Of a DNA stretch of 64,000 nt, positions 34,080 to 44,300 are shown piece by piece. The translations under genes were made by a program, and so were the position numbers. The stretch comes from an uncultured Hungatella sp. (GTDB taxonomy: Bacteria; Bacillota; Clostridia; Lachnospirales; Lachnospiraceae): the NCBI GenBank assembly GCA_910579515.1, contig CAJTUV010000007.1, positions 44,025 to 108,024 on the forward strand, written 5' to 3'. A model generated the notes under the pieces. It was given only the letters and a program-made list of their open reading frames with translations. It did not search any database and was not told the DNA's origin. Positions within the stretch are counted from its first letter, which is position 1, and the number at the start of each line of letters is the position of its first letter.

Positions 34080-35237
34080 CTATACCGTCCTCTTCTTGCT
34101 GTAGATCACGAATGCGAAATACAACGCCGTTGCCGCCATCATCAAAACTCCGTAAACTCCTACCATCTGGGAAATTCCAAATTTCTCACTGGCAAGCCCG
34201 TTCAGATACCCAAAGAGAACCTTCGATGTCAGGCTTAAAAGAATCGCATTCATCATCTGGCTTGTGGCCCTTATATTTTTCGGGACACTGGTATTAATTG
34301 TATAAAGAACACAATAACTGAACGCTGTAAAACCTATTCCATGAAACAAACTGACCAGCAAAATGAAAGGCATACTCTGAGCCTTAGAAAGAATCATCCA
34401 GCGCAGACCAGTTACTATGCCCGCTCCTATCAGAACCTTATCTTCTCCCCACCGTTCCACCACGTGATATATCAAATAATAGATTGGAATTTCTGATAAA
34501 GCGCATACAAAAACGATAAGCCCCACATTGGAACTGGTTCCGCCAGTCTCAGTCAAATGAATCGGATAAAAGGAACTAAAGTATACGTTCCCGATTCGAA
34601 ACATCATTTGAATCCCAATCATGGCCATAAGGTGTTTATTGAACACAAGGTTCTTAAAGCTGCCTTTATCAGCCTTCTTTCCCCCTTGTCCATATACAGG
34701 CTTCAGTTTTAGAAAAATGGCGGCACACAGAAATAAAGCTCCAGAGATCAGAAAAAATATATTCCGGTAGTGATTATCCAAAAAATATCCAACCAAAAGT
34801 ACTGTCACACAATATCCTGCTGTTCCGCCTAAGCGAATCTTCCCAAAATCATAAGGTCCGTCTTCCAAAATTTCTAATGCCAGATTATCTTGCAAAGTCG
34901 CTGTCGGTTCATAAAAGATCGTAAATACAATCCCCATCATTAAGAAAAAATAAAACCCTGCTCCAGCGTAAAAAAACAGCCCTGTAACAGCAGCCCCAAA
35001 ATAAAGGAGCTGAAGAATGTGGTTTTTGACTTTTGCCCTGTCGCTTAAAACTCCCCATAAAAGCTGGCCTGCCAGGGCCACGGCAGCCGAAACCGAGGCA
35101 ATCAATCCAATTTTCCCCTCATTTAATCCCTCTCCCTTCAAAAACAAGTTCAGATAAGTAGAATAAATTGCCTGAACCCCATAAGACACAACATAAATGA
35201 GGAAAAGGCAGCCTGGAAATGCACCCTTCTTGTTCAT
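34080..35237 (-). CDS. MFS transporter
   Basis: This 385-residue protein has about 12 membrane segments and belongs to the MFS_1-like (LacY/nucleoside-permease-like) group; the A-motif-like loop is GQLLWGVLSDRAKVKNH. The substrate is unknown, though its place directly ahead of the sugar locus suggests a sugar or a breakdown product. The ATG at 35237 has a GAAGGGAG site. No promoter is evident in the 44 bases after the upstream terminator, so it may depend on read-through. Confidence 0.82.
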   Translation of the reverse strand: MNKKGAFPGCLFLIYVVSYGVQAIYSTYLNLFLKGEGLNEGKIGLIASVSAAVALAGQLLWGVLSDRAKVKNHILQLLYFGAAVTGLFFYAGAGFYFFLMMGIVFTIFYEPTATLQDNLALEILEDGPYDFGKIRLGGTAGYCVTVLLVGYFLDNHYRNIFFLISGALFLCAAIFLKLKPVYGQGGKKADKGSFKNLVFNKHLMAMIGIQMMFRIGNVYFSSFYPIHLTETGGTSSNVGLIVFVCALSEIPIYYLIYHVVERWGEDKVLIGAGIVTGLRWMILSKAQSMPFILLVSLFHGIGFTAFSYCVLYTINTSVPKNIRATSQMMNAILLSLTSKVLFGYLNGLASEKFGISQMVGVYGVLMMAATALYFAFVIYSKKRTV

Positions 35238-35280
35238 TTGATTTCTCCCTTCTTTTCTTTAATTTTACCTGCCATAGGCT

Positions 35281-35338
35281 AAAAAACAGTTCACGTGGCA
35301 GTCTGGTGCTCTTTAAGAGTAACTGCAGCGTGAACTGT
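35281..35338 (-). terminator. Rho-independent terminator of the dlt-like operon
   Basis: A ten-base stem, ACAGTTCACG (35286-35295) with CGTGAACTGT (35329-35338), has a long loop. It is followed on the minus strand by TTTTTT. It lies 17 bases after the transglutaminase stop codon. Confidence 0.85.
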
Positions 35339-35355
35339 AATCTTCCTCTCCTCAA

Positions 35356-36219
35356 TTATGGCGTTGAGGGATACAACGTAGTTTCAAATCCGTGGCTACC
35401 ATAAGGCATACGTGTTGTCACATGTTTATTGGAATACTCCTGGAGTTTGGCGTCAGTCAGGAGGCAGAAGTCTCCGCCGCCATTTCTTGGGGTGGTGTCA
35501 AAATGATACCAGCCTTCCCCACAGTTAATAAGGTTCCACCAATGATGGCCGTCCAGACGCGTCACCTCAATGCTTGGGATCCCCGCTCTGCTTAACAGCG
35601 CCAAAGACACTGCGTAGTAAGTATAACAGTCGCCAGATTTTTTGCGAAATCCATTGTATGCGATCTGTACCCAGTCGCCTTTTTCCGCTCTGGATACATA
35701 TCTGATATTACTGCGAACCCAGGAATAGATCGCCTTGGCCTTTTCCGTTTTGCTCATCTGGTCGTTGGTAATCTGATCCAGTACTTTATCCGCCATCGCA
35801 TCCACAGAATGATGGGTCTCTGACTTTTCTTCTTCTGAAGGGATAACCGTGGGCTGCTTATAACGGCTGCGACAGACGCCGCTTGCATCAAAGGTGCATT
35901 CAAATCCATCAATCGCCATGGTGATGTCCGAAACTCTGCAGCCAGAATGGTTGGTCCAGTATTGCTTCCCGTCATGCTCGATCCACCCAGTCTTCATATA
36001 GCCTTCTTCATCAAAGTAGTACCATGCATCCTGAATTTCCTTCCATTCAGAAACAGGGCGGGTATTGTCAACATTCACATAATACTGCCTTCCATCTTCA
36101 CTTTGCTGCCATTTTCCCTCCACTCCAGGGCCTTGTGCTTGGCTGTTTGTCGCCAAAGCCGGAAAACTCCCCAAAGCCCAAAATGCCGCCGTCACTAAAA
36201 CTACCTTCCATCTTTTCAT
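35356..36219 (-). CDS. Secreted transglutaminase-like protein with wall-binding repeats
   Basis: This 287-residue protein has a signal peptide (MKRWKVVLVTAAFWALGSFPALA). Two or three aromatic wall-binding repeats follow (WYYFDEEGYMKTGW), then a transglutaminase-like/CDA-type papain-fold domain. The catalytic triad is visible as Cys in KSGDCYTYYAV, His in DGHHWWNL and Asp in WYHFDTTP. It could crosslink or hydrolyse peptides at the cell surface. It is the last gene of the dlt-like operon, 13 bases after the lipoprotein gene; the start at 36219 has an AAGGAGG site. Confidence 0.85.
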   Translation of the reverse strand: MKRWKVVLVTAAFWALGSFPALATNSQAQGPGVEGKWQQSEDGRQYYVNVDNTRPVSEWKEIQDAWYYFDEEGYMKTGWIEHDGKQYWTNHSGCRVSDITMAIDGFECTFDASGVCRSRYKQPTVIPSEEEKSETHHSVDAMADKVLDQITNDQMSKTEKAKAIYSWVRSNIRYVSRAEKGDWVQIAYNGFRKKSGDCYTYYAVSLALLSRAGIPSIEVTRLDGHHWWNLINCGEGWYHFDTTPRNGGGDFCLLTDAKLQEYSNKHVTTRMPYGSHGFETTLYPSTP

Positions 36220-36232
36220 GTTTATCTCCTCC

Positions 36233-36784
36233 TTATTCTGTGATCGCCACATACTCGATTGACTCAATCACTCCATCTGTCACAATGAAAGACAAGGTGG
36301 ATTTTTCTTTTGTATATGTATATACGCCGAACTCCTCTACATAATCCTCACCATAGGCTGCCAGCATCTCCTCCTCGGCAGACCCCAAATGGATTCCTTC
36401 TGGCGTTGATACGGATTCATCAATAAAATAAATGGAATTTACATAATCCACATCATCTTTTGGATACGTATAGAGATCAAATCCATTGTAGCTGTAAATC
36501 TTATCCAGCCCCTGAAAGGCACAGCTAGGCGTCTCCGCATAATTACTGTACTCTCCCAGACCACTCAAAATAGGACTTACTTCCTCATTCATCCCCATAA
36601 CGACGCCGTTTGCCTCAAACAAAAATCCCCTCGGATTCCCCTGACTGTCCTCCTCAGAACCTTTTAAATCTCCGGCCGCCGTCGTTTCCGTCGCTCCCTT
36701 TGCCGCTCCAGAGCCGCCTGAACATCCAGACAATCCCAGCCCCAAGGCCAATGCAGCAGCCAATACATAGACTCGCTTCTTCAT
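36233..36784 (-). CDS. Hypothetical lipoprotein of the dlt-like operon
   Basis: This 183-residue protein has a lipoprotein signal ending GLGLSGC (Cys21) and a Ser/Gly/Thr-rich linker. A small folded domain follows, with aromatic segments such as SYNGFDLYTYPKDDVDYVNS and LGSAEEEMLAAYG. I do not recognise the family with certainty. It lies seven bases after the DltD-like gene and before the transglutaminase gene, so it probably works in the same surface pathway. Confidence 0.7.
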   Translation of the reverse strand: MKKRVYVLAAALALGLGLSGCSGGSGAAKGATETTAAGDLKGSEEDSQGNPRGFLFEANGVVMGMNEEVSPILSGLGEYSNYAETPSCAFQGLDKIYSYNGFDLYTYPKDDVDYVNSIYFIDESVSTPEGIHLGSAEEEMLAAYGEDYVEEFGVYTYTKEKSTLSFIVTDGVIESIEYVAITE

Positions 36785-36791
36785 AATCCCT

Positions 36792-37853
36792 CTACTCCTC
36801 ATGAAATTTTCTTATGTAGCCATATTGCTCTAAATCCCGTTCCTGCTCCGCCTTCATCTGGTAGTAAAATTCTACCTTAGGCTTCCAGGCCTGAGCCAGC
36901 TTCGAATCTGTTTGATGGTTAGAAAGTCCATACTCCTGCCTCAGAGTTTGTCCAAAGTACTGAGACAGCTTCTGGGCTCCTGACAGATTCAAATGAAGTC
37001 CGCCGTCATATGTATCGGTTTCAAAATCCAGCCCAATCTCCTCCTGCAGGTTCAGGAAATTTATATATCTAATCTGATTCTTCTTAGCATACTCTTCCAT
37101 CTGCTGATCCCACTGGTCGTACCAGGAAGGATAAACCGACGGCGCTTTAATAAGAATCAGTTGGATACCGTTCTCTCTACACAAGTTTGTGATTTTGTCC
37201 AGGTATTCGTAGGCAGTACTGCCAAACTGATAATTTCCCAGTTTCTTCTCTTTTGGAAAGGTTCCCATAGGTTTTGCGTCTACCCGCATATAATATCCGT
37301 TGTGTGAAACCTTATCTTTATGAAACAGATACTTCCAGTCCTCTCTCGTCAGCTCGCTCCAGCGGGAGTGGTACCTGAGAAGCGGAAACACATACTCAAT
37401 AAACTGCTCTTCCTCTGTCATAGAAGCCCGAATATCTCTCGCCTTAGACATGGACCACCTCATTCCATCCAACGTCATCCGGTTGTAAGCTTCCTTCTGA
37501 GGCGTATCGTACTTCATAGCCAGAACATTAAAGACCACCACCTTGGGCTTCTCATACTTCAAGGTCTCTTCCAGAAGATAATAAGACTGCCAGATTAACT
37601 GCTGGGCACTCCCTCTGATATAACTGGTAATTCCATATTCCTCCCACAAGGTAATAGGAGAAAAATTCTCATATACCTCACAGTCGCCAATAAAAATTAC
37701 ATCATGGTCTGTAGTTTCTTCGTAGTATTCGGCGATTAAGGCCCCTTCTATAATTGCTCCCATATATTTAGGCTTTAAAAGGCTGTTTAAAAATGCCAGG
37801 CTTCCAATCACGACCACGGTCAAAAGCGCCAGAACCACTCTTTTTCGTCCCAT
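36792..37853 (-). CDS. DltD-like/SGNH-type membrane-anchored protein
   Basis: This 353-residue protein has one N-terminal membrane anchor (about 5-25) and an extracytoplasmic SGNH-like domain. Block I appears as DVIFIGDCEVYENF, with cysteine where SGNH hydrolases have the nucleophilic serine. The C-terminal Asp/His block is YDGGLHLNLSG. Its place after the MBOAT gene matches DltD, which completes acyl transfer to the wall polymer. The start at 37853 has an AGGAGAG site. The protein is clearly not a close copy of B. subtilis DltD. Confidence 0.72.
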   Translation of the reverse strand: MGRKRVVLALLTVVVIGSLAFLNSLLKPKYMGAIIEGALIAEYYEETTDHDVIFIGDCEVYENFSPITLWEEYGITSYIRGSAQQLIWQSYYLLEETLKYEKPKVVVFNVLAMKYDTPQKEAYNRMTLDGMRWSMSKARDIRASMTEEEQFIEYVFPLLRYHSRWSELTREDWKYLFHKDKVSHNGYYMRVDAKPMGTFPKEKKLGNYQFGSTAYEYLDKITNLCRENGIQLILIKAPSVYPSWYDQWDQQMEEYAKKNQIRYINFLNLQEEIGLDFETDTYDGGLHLNLSGAQKLSQYFGQTLRQEYGLSNHQTDSKLAQAWKPKVEFYYQMKAEQERDLEQYGYIRKFHEE

Positions 37854-37863
37854 AATCACTCTC

Positions 37864-39456
37864 CTAAAACTGGTTATAGATAAACTGGCTGGAATCATAT
37901 CCCACCCCATACGCGCCAATGATCAGGGTACACAAAAACAAACTGTAAATCACAGCATACCGAACCGGCGCCGGTCGTGCAGCCAGCTTTTCCCTGACAC
38001 TTCCATTTCTTCCGGCCAGGCTGACTCCTATTAAAACCACAGTCCCCAATGCCAACACAAGATAGTCGCTCATCGTCAACCCTAGGCTCATGAGCCGACC
38101 GTCAAACAACTGGCTCAACCGAGAATGAAGGAGCATGTCGCCAAACATCCGAAAAGTCAAAGGCACATTCCGATAGCAGTCCAACATTCTAAGACTGCTC
38201 ATCAGCAGCACAGTCCGCACTACCTGAAACAAGGAATACCACCATGTTCCAGCCACAGAAAACCTGGAATGAAATCTGGCGTACAAAGGTTCACATTCCT
38301 GGGACAAAATAATAATGATTCCGTTTAAAAGGCCCCATACAATAAAATTCCAGCTGGCGCCATGCCAAATACCTGTAGTAAACCATACTGCAAGGCTGGC
38401 CACATACACAGGCATTCTCTTTCCCACATAGTCTCCAAAATGCTTCCGGCAAAATCTGGAAAAGTTCAGCATAGGCTGGCAGACAGACACTGGGTAAAAA
38501 ATATATTCCGTAAACCATGCCCCCAGACTAATATGCCATCGTCTCCAATACTCCGCAATATTTTTCGAAAAATAAGGCCGGATAAAATTTTCTCTGACCC
38601 GAATCCCCAAGACCTGTGCAACTCCCACTGTAATGTCAATGCCGCCTGTAAAATCTGCATATAATTGGAGCGCATAAAACATCATGCCCACAAACACATA
38701 GATTCCGTCATAAACCTCTGGCGCTTTGATAATGGTGGTAACTCCTGTCAGAATCCGATCTGCAATAACCAATTTCTTAAAAAACCCCCACAAAACCCGC
38801 TCTAGTCCGAAAGCAATCTCCCTTGCATCAAACAAGTGCTCTGTATACAGAGTTTCTTTCATTTCGTCATAGCGGTTAATAGGGCCCTGAATCAGTTGGG
38901 GGAAAAAGGACACAAACAGCGCCAGCCGTCCCAGGCACGTTTCAGCCGGATATTTGCCTCGATACACATCAATCAAATACCCCATTGTAATAAAGGTGTA
39001 AAACGAAATCCCCAGAGGAAGGAGCAGGTTCAAAAAAGGAAGCCTTTTTTCCGTCCCCCAAAAGGACAGCAGTCCGTTTACATTGGCAATGGCAAAGTTT
39101 GTATATTTTAATACTGCCAGAATCCCAAAATTCAAAAAAAGTCCCATCAGCAGAAGCCGCCACTGACGGGACTTTATCTTCGCCTTGTAGCCTTTCCTCT
39201 CCTCTTTGCTCATTTCCTTTTTATGCTCTTTCAGATAGGCTGCCTGTTCCCTGTGAAGCTTATCGATCCCTTTTGCCAGAAAATAGGTGCTCACTGTTGT
39301 CAGCAGAATAAAGAGACCGTTTTTCCACCCTGAAACAAAATAAAACACATAACTGGCCAAAAGCAAAAGCTTCCATTGGTGCCTTGCAGGTATTGCATAA
39401 TAAAGAATAAACAACAAAATCAGGAACGCAATAAATTCATACGATGTAAATAGCAT
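37864..39456 (-). CDS. MBOAT-family O-acyltransferase, DltB/AlgI-like
   Basis: This 530-residue polytopic membrane protein starts MLFTSYEFIAFLILLF, typical of AlgI/DltB proteins. The catalytic histidine is His365 in GIWHGASWNF, and YWRRWHISLG (around 303-312) is the second conserved block. It moves an acyl group from carrier protein across the membrane. The partner genes for carrier and adenylating ligase lie immediately upstream. Confidence 0.88.
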   Translation of the reverse strand: MLFTSYEFIAFLILLFILYYAIPARHQWKLLLLASYVFYFVSGWKNGLFILLTTVSTYFLAKGIDKLHREQAAYLKEHKKEMSKEERKGYKAKIKSRQWRLLLMGLFLNFGILAVLKYTNFAIANVNGLLSFWGTEKRLPFLNLLLPLGISFYTFITMGYLIDVYRGKYPAETCLGRLALFVSFFPQLIQGPINRYDEMKETLYTEHLFDAREIAFGLERVLWGFFKKLVIADRILTGVTTIIKAPEVYDGIYVFVGMMFYALQLYADFTGGIDITVGVAQVLGIRVRENFIRPYFSKNIAEYWRRWHISLGAWFTEYIFYPVSVCQPMLNFSRFCRKHFGDYVGKRMPVYVASLAVWFTTGIWHGASWNFIVWGLLNGIIIILSQECEPLYARFHSRFSVAGTWWYSLFQVVRTVLLMSSLRMLDCYRNVPLTFRMFGDMLLHSRLSQLFDGRLMSLGLTMSDYLVLALGTVVLIGVSLAGRNGSVREKLAARPAPVRYAVIYSLFLCTLIIGAYGVGYDSSQFIYNQF

Positions 39457-39485
39457 AATTTCCCCTCAGCAGGCCAAACGTTGTC

Positions 39486-39716
39486 TTATTCGTCTTCTTC
39501 CAGACGACGCACCAAGTTCCAGAGGGCTTCTGCAGAATTGAAATTCTCCGGCACAATCTGTTCCGCGCCGATTTTTACATCAAATGCATCGCTGATTTCC
39601 GCAATAATTGTTACAATGTCAAAGGAATCTAAAATCCCGTCGTCAATCAAGGTATCGCAGCTCTCAAAATCCACATCTGGGTGTAAGTCCTTAAGAATCT
39701 CTAAAATCTCGTCCAT
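39486..39716 (-). CDS. Acyl carrier protein, DltC-like
   Basis: This 76-residue acidic protein has the phosphopantetheine attachment serine in DDGILDSFDIVTI. Carrier proteins of this size beside an MBOAT and an adenylating ligase are DltC-like and shuttle activated D-alanine or another acyl group. Its start overlaps the ligase stop as TAATG. Confidence 0.85.
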   Translation of the reverse strand: MDEILEILKDLHPDVDFESCDTLIDDGILDSFDIVTIIAEISDAFDVKIGAEQIVPENFNSAEALWNLVRRLEEDE

Positions 39717-41221
39717 TACTCATTCTCCTTTATCTGTTCTTTTAAAGCCAAACGGTTGATTTTTCCGTTGGCTGTAAACGGCATCTTTGCAATCTTCTCA
39801 ATTCGGTTAGGCAGCATATACCTGGGCAGCTTTTCCTTTAACTGTCCTATAATCTCCGCAGCAGTAGCTTCTCCCACATAAAAGAGGACAATCTTGGAAT
39901 TTTCCTTATCATAGATACAGGCAGACAGCTTTATACTTTCTATTAGATTGGTGTGCACCTCAATCTCTCCCAGTTCAATCCGGTGTCCCATATGCTTAAT
40001 CTGGTAATCCTTGCGCGAAACAAAGATCAGCTCTCCACGCTCGTTGTAAGCTCCTATGTCCCCAGTCCTATACACAATGTCTCTATAGTACGGGTTTAAC
40101 GGATTTTGTATAAATACTTCCTGTGTCTTTTCGTTATTATTATAATAACCAAAGGTCACCGCAGTACCCCGAATCAAAATCTCACCTTCACGGGCCGGAC
40201 GATTGTTCTCATCCAGCAAAAGAATCTCCGTATTCTTAAAAGGCCGGCCGATGGGCATAGAATCTTCCAGGGAAAACTCCCTGTCTACTTTATAATAACA
40301 GGACATTCCTGTGGCTTCCGTCGGTCCGTACAGATTAAAAAACTCTGCTTTTGGGACTGCTTCCTTCCAAATCTGGTACTGCCTGATAGGAAAAATCTCG
40401 CTTCCAAAGGCGATAGTATGAAGATACTCTGGCTTTACCATGTCAAAGGTTCCAAATGAGGAAATCATAGTCAGGGCTGACACCACCCAGCAAATGGTGT
40501 TCACCTTATGCTGATTCAAAAATTCCACAAGACGCACAGGGAACATAAACAGAGACTTTGGCACTATGTAGGTTGTGGCTCCAAACATAATCGTAGGATA
40601 CAATTCCTTTAAACAGGCGTCAAAATAGAATGGGCTCTGATTTGCAAAAACCGTATCCCGGGAAAAGCCCAGAACCTGAGAAAGATTCTCCACATAATCA
40701 AGAACCGACCGATGACAAGCCGCCACTCCTTTGGGGACGCCTGTAGAGCCTGAGGTGAATACCACATAGATGGGGTCCACATCTATGGCCGACTCCCTGA
40801 TTTTCTCCAGAGCTTCTCTGTCCACAGGGCAGGAGATCATCTCTTGGTACAAAAAGATCTCCCCTTGAAAGTCCAGCTTCTCCATCATCTTTTTCGTCTT
40901 TTCGTCGCAGATCACGGCTCTGGCCTTCACATTTTCTATAATCAGGTTTAATCGGTACAAAGGCATCTCATCGTCCAAAGGCACATAGAAATCCCTTGCG
41001 TATACCACCCCAAAAAATGCTTCCACTATACTGGGTGATTTCTTCATGAACACAAGAACAGGCTCCTGGCAGATTCCTTTTCCGTGAAGGAAACTTCCTA
41101 TGGCCTGGCTGTCATGAAGGACTTCTTCAAAGGTAATCCCTGTCTTGTCATCTGCATAGGCAAGCTTGTCCGGCACATGGACCGCCGTTTTTTCCAAATA
41201 CTCCAATACGTTCGTCTGCAT
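39716..41221 (-). CDS. Adenylating ligase for carrier protein, DltA-like
   Basis: This 501-residue ANL-superfamily enzyme activates a carboxylate with ATP and loads it onto the adjacent carrier protein. The core motifs are VVFTSGSTGVPKG (A3), NLYGPTEAT (A5), YRTGDIG (A7) and the C-terminal lysine motif TANGKINRLALK (A10). Asp in YFDACLKELYP fits the amino-group ligand of DltA. The segment CWVVSALTMISS differs from the usual DltA pocket region, so the acid may not be D-alanine. The start at 41221 has a GGAGAG site. Confidence 0.82.
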   Translation of the reverse strand: MQTNVLEYLEKTAVHVPDKLAYADDKTGITFEEVLHDSQAIGSFLHGKGICQEPVLVFMKKSPSIVEAFFGVVYARDFYVPLDDEMPLYRLNLIIENVKARAVICDEKTKKMMEKLDFQGEIFLYQEMISCPVDREALEKIRESAIDVDPIYVVFTSGSTGVPKGVAACHRSVLDYVENLSQVLGFSRDTVFANQSPFYFDACLKELYPTIMFGATTYIVPKSLFMFPVRLVEFLNQHKVNTICWVVSALTMISSFGTFDMVKPEYLHTIAFGSEIFPIRQYQIWKEAVPKAEFFNLYGPTEATGMSCYYKVDREFSLEDSMPIGRPFKNTEILLLDENNRPAREGEILIRGTAVTFGYYNNNEKTQEVFIQNPLNPYYRDIVYRTGDIGAYNERGELIFVSRKDYQIKHMGHRIELGEIEVHTNLIESIKLSACIYDKENSKIVLFYVGEATAAEIIGQLKEKLPRYMLPNRIEKIAKMPFTANGKINRLALKEQIKENE

Positions 41222-41258
41222 AATCTCTCCGTGACTTTCTAAACAAGATATCATTATT

Positions 41259-41287
41259 GTTATAGCCTCTTTTTGCCAGACTGTCAA
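41259..41287 (-). promoter_or_regulatory. Sigma-A promoter of the dlt-like operon
   Basis: On the minus strand a perfect TTGACA (41282-41287) and TATAAC (41259-41264) are separated by 17 bases. They drive six co-directional genes that run to the terminator at 35281. Confidence 0.8.
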
Positions 41288-41312
41288 TAAAAATCGTTTT
41301 TTGCCAGATAAT

Positions 41313-41348
41313 GGAAGGAGCTGCCATATCACAATGACAGCTCCTTCC
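41313..41348 (-). terminator. Hairpin after rpoC
   Basis: An 11-base perfect stem, GGAAGGAGCTG (41313-41323) with CAGCTCCTTCC (41338-41348), lies 13 bases after the rpoC stop codon. The U-tract on the minus strand is weak (ATTATC), so termination may be partial or the stem may mainly protect the message. Confidence 0.6.
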
Positions 41349-41361
41349 GCTATTCAATCTC

Positions 41362-44300
41362 TTAAATTTCCTCTGTGCCTTCATCCAGCTCCAGGATCTC
41401 TTCCGCCTCTTGCGGCATATCCAGCTCCTCTGGAAGCTCCAGATCATCATCGTCAGATAAGGTAATCTCATCCTCCATATTCACATCTGTATTCAGTCTT
41501 ACAGAACGATACCGCTTCATACCTGTACCGGCCGGAATCAGTTTTCCGATAAGGACGTTTTCCTTCAGACCAATCAAATGGTCAACCTTACCGTTAATCG
41601 CCGCCTCTGTCAGTACCTTGGTGGTCTCCTGGAAGGAAGCCGCTGACAGGAACGAGTCTGTGGCAAGGGAAGCCTTAGTGATACCTAACATCACCTGCTT
41701 GCCCTCTGCCGGCTGTTTTCCTTCCTCCAGCAGTTTCTCGTTCATATCGTTAAACTCTAAGACATTCATCGACACGCCCGGCAATACATCGCTGTCTCCG
41801 CTTTCCTCCACCTTGATCTTTTTGAGCATCTGGCGGACAATCACCTCAACGTGCTTATCATTAATCTCCACACCCTGGAGACGGTACACACGCTGAACTT
41901 CGCGGATCATATAATCCTGAACCGCCCGAACGCCTTTAATCTTTAAAATATCGTGAGGATTGATGCTTCCCTCTGTCAGCTCGTCACCTGCTTCAATCTC
42001 CTGGCCGTCCGTCACTTTGATACGGGAACCATAAGGAATCAGGTAAGTTTTGGAGTTTCCTGTCTCATTGTTGGTAACCACAATCTCACGTTTCTTCTTC
42101 GTATCTTTGATGGTGACCACACCGCCAAACTCTGTAATAATGGCAAGACCCTTTGGCTTTCTCGCCTCAAAAAGCTCTTCCACACGAGGAAGACCTTGAG
42201 TGATATCACCGCCTGCCACGCCGCCGGTATGGAAGGTACGCATGGTTAACTGAGTACCCGGCTCGCCGATAGACTGCGCCGCAATGATTCCTACCGCCTC
42301 GCCTACCTGAACCGCCTGACCAGTCGCCATGTTTGCGCCATAGCATTTCGCACATACGCCGATATGAGATTTACAGGTCAGAACTGTACGAATCTTTACA
42401 GAATCCTTTCCCATCTTCTTGAGCACCGCCATGACAGCCGCAGCCCGTCTTGGAGTGCACATATGGTTTGCCTTTACAATCACTTCCCCTGTGTCTGGGT
42501 CTGTGATCGTCTCCGCAATAAATCGTCCTGTTAACCGCTCCTCCAAGCTTTCAATGGTCTCCTGCCCATCCATAAACGCCCGAATCTCCATGAAAGGAGT
42601 CTCTTTTCCTTCACAGCAGTCGATTTCCCGAACAATCAAGTCCTGAGACACATCTACCAGTCGTCTGGTCAGATAACCTGAGTCTGCTGTACGCAGAGCA
42701 GTGTCGGACAGACCTTTTCTGGCTCCGTGAGCGGAGATAAAGTATTCCAATACGTCCAGTCCCTCACGGAAATTGGACTTAATAGGAAGTTCAATGGTAT
42801 GACCGGTAGTATCAGCCATAAGTCCACGCATACCAGCCAGCTGTTTAATCTGTTTATCAGATCCACGGGCTCCAGAATCCGCCATCATAAAGATATTGTT
42901 ATACTTATCAAGACCTGTCAACAGATCATGAGTCAACTGGTCATCCGTGTTCTTCCAGGTCTCAATTACCTCTTTATAACGCTCCTCTTCCGTAATCAGT
43001 CCACGGCGGAAGTTTTTGGCAATCCGGTCCACTGTCTCCTGAGCGTCGGCAATCAGCTGAGGCTTGCTGGGCGGCACGGTCATGTCAGAAATAGAAACGG
43101 TCATAGCCGCTCTGGTGGAATATTTATATCCAATCGCTTTAATATCATCTAACGTTTCCGCCGTCTTGCTGGCTCCATGAACATTGATAACCTTTTCCAG
43201 AATCTGCTTGCACTGTTTCTTTCCTACATGGAAATCAACCTCCAGCTTTAATTCATTTTCCGGAATGCTTCTGTCCACAAACCCCAAATCCTGAGGAATG
43301 ATTTCATTGAAGATGAAACGGCCCACAGTGGAGTCAATGACGCCGGTTTTCACAGTACCGTCAGGCATAGTTTTATTTACCCGCACCTTCACACGGGAAT
43401 GGAGGGTAACCGCTTTATTCTCATAGGCCAGAATCGCCTCATTAGGACTCTTAAAACACATGCCTTCCCCTTTAGCTCCGGGCCTTTCCTGTGTCAGATA
43501 GTAAATACCCAGAACCATGTCCTGAGACGGAACAGCAACAGGTCCGCCGTCAGAAGGCTTTAACAGATTGTTAGGCGACAGCAGAAGGAACCGGCATTCT
43601 GCCTGAGCCTCCACAGACAATGGCAGATGGACCGCCATCTGATCTCCGTCAAAGTCCGCGTTAAACGCAGTACATACAAGAGGATGAAGTTTAATGGCCT
43701 TACCCTCTACCAGTATAGGCTCAAACGCCTGAATCCCAAGTCTGTGCAAGGTAGGAGCACGGTTTAACATCACAGGATGCTCCTTAATTACCTCTTCCAG
43801 CACATCCCATACCTCTGGCTGAAGGCGCTCCACCATCTTCTTTGCATTCTTTATATTGTGAGCGGTTCCATTAGAAACCAGCTCTTTCATAACAAAGGGC
43901 TTAAAAAGCTCAATCGCCATTTCTTTTGGAAGACCGCACTGATAAATCTTCAGCTCCGGTCCTACCACGATAACGGAACGACCAGAATAGTCCACTCTTT
44001 TTCCTAACAGGTTCTGACGGAAACGGCCTTGTTTTCCCTTCAACATATCAGAAAGAGACTTCAGCGCTCTGTTGCCGGGACCGGTAACAGGACGGCCTCT
44101 TCTTCCATTATCAATCAGTGCGTCCACGGCTTCCTGAAGCATACGCTTTTCGTTACGGACAATAATATCCGGCGCTCCCAGTTCCAAAAGCCTGGCCAGA
44201 CGATTGTTTCTGTTTATAATCCTGCGGTACAAATCGTTTAAATCAGAAGTAGCAAAACGTCCGCCGTCCAGCTGTACCATAGGACGGATATCTGGCGGAA

